A stretch of 64,000 nucleotides of DNA, from positions 868,001 to 932,000 of the forward strand of contig OY970250.1 of the NCBI GenBank assembly GCA_963715575.1. The letters are read 5' to 3'. The translations under genes and the position numbers were made by a program. Below the pieces are notes generated by a model. The model did not search any database. It was not told the origin of the DNA and worked only from the letters and a program-made list of their open reading frames with translations. Source of the stretch: AC-32 sp963715575 (GTDB taxonomy: Bacteria; Actinomycetota; Thermoleophilia; Gaiellales; Gaiellaceae). Shown here in pieces: positions 59,412-64,000 of the stretch. How positions within the stretch are numbered: the first letter of the stretch is position 1; every line of letters begins with the position of its first letter.

Positions 59412-60844
59412 CGCCGACGGCTCTTCGGCGCCATCGCGTAGAGGCGCGAGAAGCCGTGCAGGAGCAGGAGGCGCCCGTTGCCGGCGACCGGCACGAAGGC
59501 GCCGTCGGGCCAGCGCGTGACCTGCCTGCCGGTGCGCGCGTTCAGCGCGTAGATCCGGTGCTGCCGGTTGGCGAAGTAGACGACGCCGTCGACCACCGTC
59601 GGCGCGCCGCCGATCGAGCCGCGCGTGTCGAAGCGCCAGAGCGTCGAGCCGGTCGCGGCCGAGAGGCAGTAGAGGGTGCCGTTGTAGGAGCCGATGTAGA
59701 CGCGCCCGTTCCAGACCGCGGGCGAGGAGTAGACGTACGAGCCGGTGCCGAGCGACCAGAGCCGCGAGCCGCGGGTCGAAAAGGCGGTCAGCGAGCCCCC
59801 GGTCGAGCTCGGGACGAAGACGCGCCCGTTGGCCGTCGCCGGGGTGCCGTAGACGCGGCCGTTGACGGAGCCCGACCAGCGCAGGCCGCCGTTACGCGCC
59901 GAAAGTGCCAGCAGCCGCCCGCCGTAGTCGCCGATGAAGACCGTCCCGCCCGCGTACGAGGCGCTGGAGGTGATCTTCGTGCCGGCGTTGTACGTCCAGC
60001 GGGCGCGGTGCGTCTTCAGGTCGAGCGCGTAGACCGTCCCGGCCCAGGTGCCGAAGTAGTCGACGCCGTTCAGGACGAGCGGCGACGACTCGATCGGGGC
60101 GCCGGTCGTGTAGCTCCAGCGCACCTTGCCGTTGTGCCGGTCGAGCACGTAGACGTGCCCGTTCATCGCGTGGACGATCACGTCCTCGCCGTACACGGCG
60201 GGCGAGGAGGCCATGATCCCGCCGAAGTCGCGGCGCCAGGCGCGCTTGCCGTTGCGCATCGAGTAGGCGCGGACGCTGGCGTGGTAGTTGGCGACGAAGG
60301 CCACGTCGGCGTCGACCACGGCCGGGAACTCCATCAGCCCGCCGACGGCCGTGCTCCAGACGACGCGGAACGGCGGCCGCACTCGGATCTCGTCATGCGA
60401 CTGCGTCCGGCCCGGGTTGGCGCCGTAGAGCGGCCACTGCAGCTTCGCCTGGTAGACGCGCACGCCGACCTTGGGGCGGTTGCGGAACTGGAGACGCTGC
60501 TTGTAGCCGTCGTAGCCGCGCTTGGCGACCTTGACCTGCAGACGCGAATGGCGCGCGATCCGGATCTTGGCCACGCCGGCGCTGTCGGTGCGGCCGGCGA
60601 AGCGGCCAACCTGGACGCGGGCCTTGGCCACCGGCGCGCCGGTGTCGCCGTCGAAGACGATCACGTGCACCTTCGTGCGCTTCGGCGGTGGCGGGGGTGG
60701 CGGCTTCAGCGTCGCGGGAACGGCATGCGTGGTCGTCCGCTCCGCCTGCTGCTCCGACGAGCAACCGGCGGCGAGCAGCGCAAGCGCGAGCAGAACGACG
60801 GGCAGGCGCACGCGCACCAGGCTAGTGACCCCTCGTGATGACAT
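59408..60844 (-). CDS. Lipoprotein with carboxypeptidase-regulatory-like domain and PQQ-type beta-propeller
   Basis: A 478-residue exported lipoprotein: signal peptide with lipobox LAAGC (Cys28), a Pro-rich spacer, a beta-sandwich of the carboxypeptidase-regulatory type (about 57-125: HVIVFDGDTGAPVAKARVQV, ITDSAG-like turn), then a beta-propeller with YALDLKTHRARWTYNAGTKI, SYVYSSPAVWNGRVYIGSY and similar blades. It is a paralogue of the next gene (ATGA overlap) but tethered by lipid instead of a helix. The pair may dock exported polymer or the Wzz-like protein at the cell surface. Confidence 0.83.
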   Translation of the reverse strand: MSSRGVTSLVRVRLPVVLLALALLAAGCSSEQQAERTTTHAVPATLKPPPPPPPKRTKVHVIVFDGDTGAPVAKARVQVGRFAGRTDSAGVAKIRIARHSRLQVKVAKRGYDGYKQRLQFRNRPKVGVRVYQAKLQWPLYGANPGRTQSHDEIRVRPPFRVVWSTAVGGLMEFPAVVDADVAFVANYHASVRAYSMRNGKRAWRRDFGGIMASSPAVYGEDVIVHAMNGHVYVLDRHNGKVRWSYTTGAPIESSPLVLNGVDYFGTWAGTVYALDLKTHRARWTYNAGTKITSSASYAGGTVFIGDYGGRLLALSARNGGLRWSGSVNGRVYGTPATANGRVFVPSSTGGSLTAFSTRGSRLWSLGTGSYVYSSPAVWNGRVYIGSYNGTLYCLSAATGSTLWRFDTRGSIGGAPTVVDGVVYFANRQHRIYALNARTGRQVTRWPDGAFVPVAGNGRLLLLHGFSRLYAMAPKSRRR

Positions 60845-60851
60845 CCGGCGG

Positions 60852-61967
60852 CTAGCGGGTGCCTTCCGCCTTCTCCCACATCAGCGGTGCGCCCTCGCGC
60901 AGGTAGCGCACGAGCGCGGCCATCGTGGCCGCCGTCATCAAGAGGTAGTACCAGGCGATCCCGGCGCCCGGCACTCGCAGCCGGAGCTTGCCCGCGGCCG
61001 CCAGCAGCAGCCAGAGCGCCTGCGCGGCGAGGGCGGCCTGGTAGATCCAGCCCTCGCCCACGAGGGCGATGCTCGTCGCCAGCAGGCCGACGTGCAGGAA
61101 GCCGCTCGCGTAGCGCAGCACGCGGTGCGAGAGCAGCTCGAACAGGTACATCGGCGGCACGCCGCGCAGCGGGCCGGCCTCGAACAGGTAGCGCCACGAC
61201 CAGGGCAGCATCCGCACCTTGCGCCGGAACTCGTCCTCGTTGTGGCGCGAGGGCTTCTCGAAAGCGAGCGCCTCGGGCTCGTAGACCGCTCGGCGGCCCT
61301 TCTGCACCATCAGGCTCGGGAAGCCCTGGTCGTGCCCGAACGGCCACTCGACGTAGTCCGAACGGCGTACGGCGTAGATCGCGCCGTTGCCGCCGGTGAT
61401 CGAGCCGAGCGCGGACTCGTTCTCGCGCAGCCACATCTCGTAGCGCCAGTAGAGCCCCTCCTGGTTGGTGCCGTCGTCGCGCTGGAAGCGGACCTGGCCG
61501 CAGACGTAGGCGACGTCCGGGTCGGCGAAGTTGCGCACGAGCTTGCGCAGCGCGTCGGGCGACCAGGTCGCGTTCGCGTCGCCGAAGGCGAGGAGCTCGC
61601 TCTCGGTCTCGCGGACGGCGCGGTTCATGGTCGGCAGCTTCCCGGCGCGCTCGCACTCGAGCAGCCGGACGCGGTCATAGCCGCGCACGATCTCGTGCGT
61701 GCGGTCGGTTGAGGCGTCGGAGGCGACGATTAGCTGGAGCTTGTCCGCCGGATAGTCGAGCTCGAGCAGGTTCTCGACCCGGCGGCCGATCACGTCCTCC
61801 TCGTCGTGCGCGGTGACGATCAGGGCGACCGACGGCTCGATCTCCTCCTTGCGCACGGGCCGCTCACGGACTCGCCGCAGCGCCGCCGCGGCGACGGGAT
61901 AGCCGACGTGCGTCCAGGCCAGTCCGACCGCGCTCGCCCAGAAGATCGCCTTCAGGATCACCGCCAC
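60852..61967 (-). CDS. Processive-type GT2 glycosyltransferase with membrane helices
   Basis: A 371-residue GT2 enzyme of the cellulose/hyaluronan-synthase-like group. An N-terminal helix (about 3-28), VALIVTAHDEEDVIGRRVEN, VASDASTDRTHEIV, LLAFGDANATWSPDAL (metal site), GGNGAIYAVRRSDY, and KVRMLPWSWRYLFEAG, a W-rich stretch near the Q/RxxRW position, then two or three C-terminal helices. It may polymerise and extrude a homopolymer or add single sugars. GTG 61967 is 4 nt after the FemAB-like gene. Confidence 0.84.
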   Translation of the reverse strand: MAVILKAIFWASAVGLAWTHVGYPVAAAALRRVRERPVRKEEIEPSVALIVTAHDEEDVIGRRVENLLELDYPADKLQLIVASDASTDRTHEIVRGYDRVRLLECERAGKLPTMNRAVRETESELLAFGDANATWSPDALRKLVRNFADPDVAYVCGQVRFQRDDGTNQEGLYWRYEMWLRENESALGSITGGNGAIYAVRRSDYVEWPFGHDQGFPSLMVQKGRRAVYEPEALAFEKPSRHNEDEFRRKVRMLPWSWRYLFEAGPLRGVPPMYLFELLSHRVLRYASGFLHVGLLATSIALVGEGWIYQAALAAQALWLLLAAAGKLRLRVPGAGIAWYYLLMTAATMAALVRYLREGAPLMWEKAEGTR

Positions 61968-61971
61968 GAAG

Positions 61972-62889
61972 CTACCCGCTGGGACGGCGATACGCCGGAA
62001 AGTAGCCGTCGTAGCCGGTCTCGCCGCCGCTCAGCTCGCGGTAGGCGTCCTCGTCGTGGATCGCCTTGCCGACCGCGGCCTCGACCAGGCCCTCGGGATC
62101 GAAGCGGGCCTTGAAATGGTGCAGCGAGTCGGCCTTGCCGCCCAGGCCGCCGCCGAGGTGGAAGCGCTCGTAGCCGTTCGCCTGGGCCCAGCGCGCGGCT
62201 TCGAGCAGTACGAGCGTCGAGGAGCCGGTCTCACGGCCCTTGTCCGTCGTGCCGCTCAGGTGGTAATGCAGCCAGGGCGGGCTCGGCAGGCAGAGCGCGC
62301 TGGCGACCACCTCGCCGTCGATGGCCGCGTCGATGCGGGCGAGTGGCAGCTCGCCCAAGCGCTCCCAGTAGGCGGGCTCGAAGAGGTAGAAGGGGTCGGC
62401 GTCGATCCGGCGCATCGTGTCCTCGTAGAGCTCGACGAACCCGCCCAGGCCGTCGTGCTGTTCCACCGTCGCGCCGGCGTTCTCGGCCTTGCGCACCTTG
62501 TTGCGGTGCTTGAAGTGCAGGCCGGCGAGCAGGTCACGCTCGTCCCCGAGCCGCCACGCGACCGTCGGCGCGAGCTGCTCGACGTGGATCGGGGCGCCCT
62601 GCTGGTTCGCCAGCAACGGATGGAAGCGGACGAACGTCGAGACGAGGCCCCGCTCGCGCGCCCACTCCTCGTATGCGTCCCAGAAGCCCGGCCCGGTCGG
62701 CCCGCCGTAGCCGTACGGCGTGACCACGTCGCTCGGGTCGTCGCGCTCGATGCCGGCGAAGTAGACGCCGTCGTGCTCGAGCAGGAACGGCCGGCCGCGG
62801 TCGAGCAGCGCCGCGCTCTCGACGTAGGGCCGCCGGTAGTACGCGTCGAGCTCGAGCCCGTCCCACTCGGCGGGCGCGACCTCCCTCAC
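61972..62889 (-). CDS. FemAB/GNAT-fold acyl- or aminoacyltransferase-like protein
   Basis: A 305-residue protein with the double-GNAT layout of FemAB and PEP-CTERM/XrtA FemAB-like proteins. FKHRNKVRKAENAGATVEQH in the middle, YEDTMRRIDADPFYLFEPAYW, and HYHLSGTTDKGRETGSSTLV with HLGGGLGGKADSLHHFK near the end are the shared motifs. In exopolysaccharide loci such proteins are thought to transfer an acyl or aminoacyl group to the glycan. GTG 62889 overlaps the sugar transferase stop by 4 nt. Confidence 0.83.
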   Translation of the reverse strand: MREVAPAEWDGLELDAYYRRPYVESAALLDRGRPFLLEHDGVYFAGIERDDPSDVVTPYGYGGPTGPGFWDAYEEWARERGLVSTFVRFHPLLANQQGAPIHVEQLAPTVAWRLGDERDLLAGLHFKHRNKVRKAENAGATVEQHDGLGGFVELYEDTMRRIDADPFYLFEPAYWERLGELPLARIDAAIDGEVVASALCLPSPPWLHYHLSGTTDKGRETGSSTLVLLEAARWAQANGYERFHLGGGLGGKADSLHHFKARFDPEGLVEAAVGKAIHDEDAYRELSGGETGYDGYFPAYRRPSG

Positions 62890-63518
62890 TCGCCGCTCCG
62901 CTTGGCGCGCTCGATGTTGAGCGTGTCCTCGACCGGCTCCGGCTCGGGGCGGCCGAGCTGCGTGAAGGTCATCAGCACGATCCGCGCGTCGAGCCTGAGC
63001 GACCAGTTGTCGACGTACCAGGCGTCGAGGCGGAAGCGCTCCTCCCACGGGATCTCGTCGCGGCCCATCACCTGGGCCCAGCCGGTGATCCCGGGCTTCA
63101 CGTCCAGGCGGCGGCGATCGCCGGGCTCGTAGTTGGCGACCTGCTCGACGAGGTCCGGACGCGGGCCGACGAGGCTCATCTGGCCTCGCAGCACGTTCCA
63201 AAGCTGCGGCAGCTCGTCGAGGCTCGTGCGCCGCAGGAAGCGGCCGCTGCGCGTGATCCGCGGGTCGTTCGGCAGCAGGCCGAACGGATCGTCACTGAGC
63301 TGCAGCTCGCGCCCGAGCTCGACCGCGTTCGGGACCATCGTGCGGAACTTGAGCATCGAGAACGGCTCCGCGCCCTTGCCGGCTCGGCGCTGGCGGAAGA
63401 TCACTGGCCGGCCCGACTCGAGCACGATCCAGAGCGCGAGCCCGGCGAAGAGGGGCGAGAGCAGTACGAGCCCGAGCGCAGCGAGGAGCCGGTCGAGCAG
63501 CCACTTCACGGCTCTCAC
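62886..63518 (-). CDS. Undecaprenyl-phosphate sugar phosphotransferase, short form
   Basis: A 210-residue monotopic phosphoglycosyltransferase. One N-terminal hydrophobic hairpin (about 4-30), VIFRQRRAGKGAEPFSMLKFRTM, TSLDELPQLWNVLRGQMSLVGPRP (Asp-Glu catalytic dyad) and KPGITGWAQVMGR. It loads the first sugar phosphate onto undecaprenyl phosphate. It lacks the long N-terminal region of the 42.8 kb homologue, so it belongs to a second glycan pathway. GTG 63518 overlaps the GT4 stop by GTGA. Confidence 0.92.
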   Translation of the reverse strand: MRAVKWLLDRLLAALGLVLLSPLFAGLALWIVLESGRPVIFRQRRAGKGAEPFSMLKFRTMVPNAVELGRELQLSDDPFGLLPNDPRITRSGRFLRRTSLDELPQLWNVLRGQMSLVGPRPDLVEQVANYEPGDRRRLDVKPGITGWAQVMGRDEIPWEERFRLDAWYVDNWSLRLDARIVLMTFTQLGRPEPEPVEDTLNIERAKRSGE

Positions 63519-64000
63519 CCGGCGACCTCGCGGTAGACCGCCTCGTGGGCTGACGCCGCCGCGTCCCACGTCAACATCTGCCGAGCTTTCTGCGCTCCTT
63601 CATAGGCTTTCGCCAGCTCCGGCTCGTCGAGCAGCTCCCGAAGAGCGGCGGCGAAAGCCTGAGGCTCCTCCGGCGGCACGATCCTTCCCGCCCCGAACTC
63701 GCGGATCGCGTCGGGGAGGCCGCCGACGTCGGTCACCACCGCCGGCCGCCCGTGGCCGAGCGCCGTGGCGAGCACGCCGGAGCTGTCGATCTTGCGGTAC
63801 GGCAAGGCCACGAGCGTAGCTTCGGCCATCAGGCGCGGAATCGCCTCGTCCGGCAGGAAGCCGAGCCGCCACTCCACGCGGTCGGCGACGCCGAGCCCCG
63901 CCGCCAGGCGCTGCAGCGGTTCGACCGGATCGAGCGGGTCGCCCGCGACGACGAGCCGCGCGTCGGGAACCTCGCCCAGCGCGCGCAGGAGCACGTCGAG
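63515..64000 (-). CDS. GT4 family glycosyltransferase, partial (cut by window edge)
   Basis: The C-terminal 161 residues of a GT-B enzyme; the frame stays open through base 64000. LRALGEVPDARLVVAGDPLDP is the donor-half strand, VEWRLGFLPDEAIPRLMAEA the helix before the site, and VALPYRKIDSSGVLATALGHGRPAV an S-G-V variant of the E-x7-E loop, seen in some mannosyl- and glucosyltransferases. A GTG near 63994 is only an in-frame valine, not a start. It joins the sugar transferase by a GTGA overlap. Confidence 0.85.
   Translation of the reverse strand, partial: LDVLLRALGEVPDARLVVAGDPLDPVEPLQRLAAGLGVADRVEWRLGFLPDEAIPRLMAEATLVALPYRKIDSSGVLATALGHGRPAVVTDVGGLPDAIREFGAGRIVPPEEPQAFAAALRELLDEPELAKAYEGAQKARQMLTWDAAASAHEAVYREVAG

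Overview
The window looks like a chromosomal segment of a high-GC actinomycete, most likely a member of class Thermoleophilia (Gaiellales/Solirubrobacterales type). This is an inference from high GC with G/C-ending codons, a full single-domain F420 pathway (cofC, cofD, cofE, npdG) plus an F420-type PPOX enzyme, a Gram-positive hemE-hemH pair, and a very large exopolysaccharide gene load. No rRNA, tRNA, CRISPR, insertion sequence, integrase or phage gene was seen. Genes are packed tightly: about twenty same-strand junctions are 4-nt ATGA/GTGA overlaps, and nine of ten convergent pairs overlap at their 3' ends, five of them sharing one 4-base stop quadruplet (CTAG, TTAA or TTAG).

Layout. 0.17-5.3 kb: a DUF4389 membrane protein, then a tight cassette of a PLP amino-acid decarboxylase with a C-terminal cyclic-nucleotide-binding domain, an MFS transporter with the same kind of domain, and an agmatinase-family ureohydrolase. 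5.3-8.1 kb (minus): cofC-cofD-npdG-cofE for F420 synthesis and reduction. 8.1-9.7 kb: a PolX/PHP protein whose polymerase centre looks degenerate. 9.7-13.7 kb: an exported alpha/beta hydrolase with a membrane C-terminus, divergent from a NarL-type two-component system; a perfect 30-bp palindrome lies between them. 13.7-15.9 kb: hemE-hemH and a small unknown protein.

15.9-46.4 kb is a surface-polysaccharide locus: a Wzm/Wzt-type ABC exporter, three tandem GT4 enzymes, GT2 enzymes, a GT/coiled-coil/methyltransferase fusion, a GT-C membrane glycosyltransferase, several methyltransferases, a MurJ/Wzx-type flippase, NDP-sugar enzymes (Gmd-like, a second 4,6-dehydratase-like SDR, a GDP-fucose-synthase-like SDR, UDP-xylose synthase-like), DPM1-like GT2 plus DUF2304, a WcaJ-type phosphoglycosyltransferase and a secreted glycosidase. 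46.4-54.7 kb is metabolic: tryptophanase-family lyase, flavin-reductase-like protein and M20 peptidase; a CBS-domain gene with a frameshift; tdh-kbl threonine catabolism; asnA; an F420-type PPOX protein; and a small gene with a second frameshift. 54.7-64.0 kb (all minus) is a second polysaccharide locus: a truncated GT4, an undecaprenyl-phosphate sugar transferase, a FemAB-like protein, GT2 enzymes, two PQQ-type beta-propellers, a Wzz-like chain-length protein and a GT-C enzyme.

The most distinctive observations are the paired cyclic-nucleotide-binding fusions, the 30-bp palindrome next to the two-component system, a hairpin whose loop holds the ribosome-binding site and whose stem holds the start codon of the decarboxylase, three genes that seem to begin at CTG, a series of bidirectional promoters with almost no leader, and two one-base homopolymer frameshifts that may be assembly errors.
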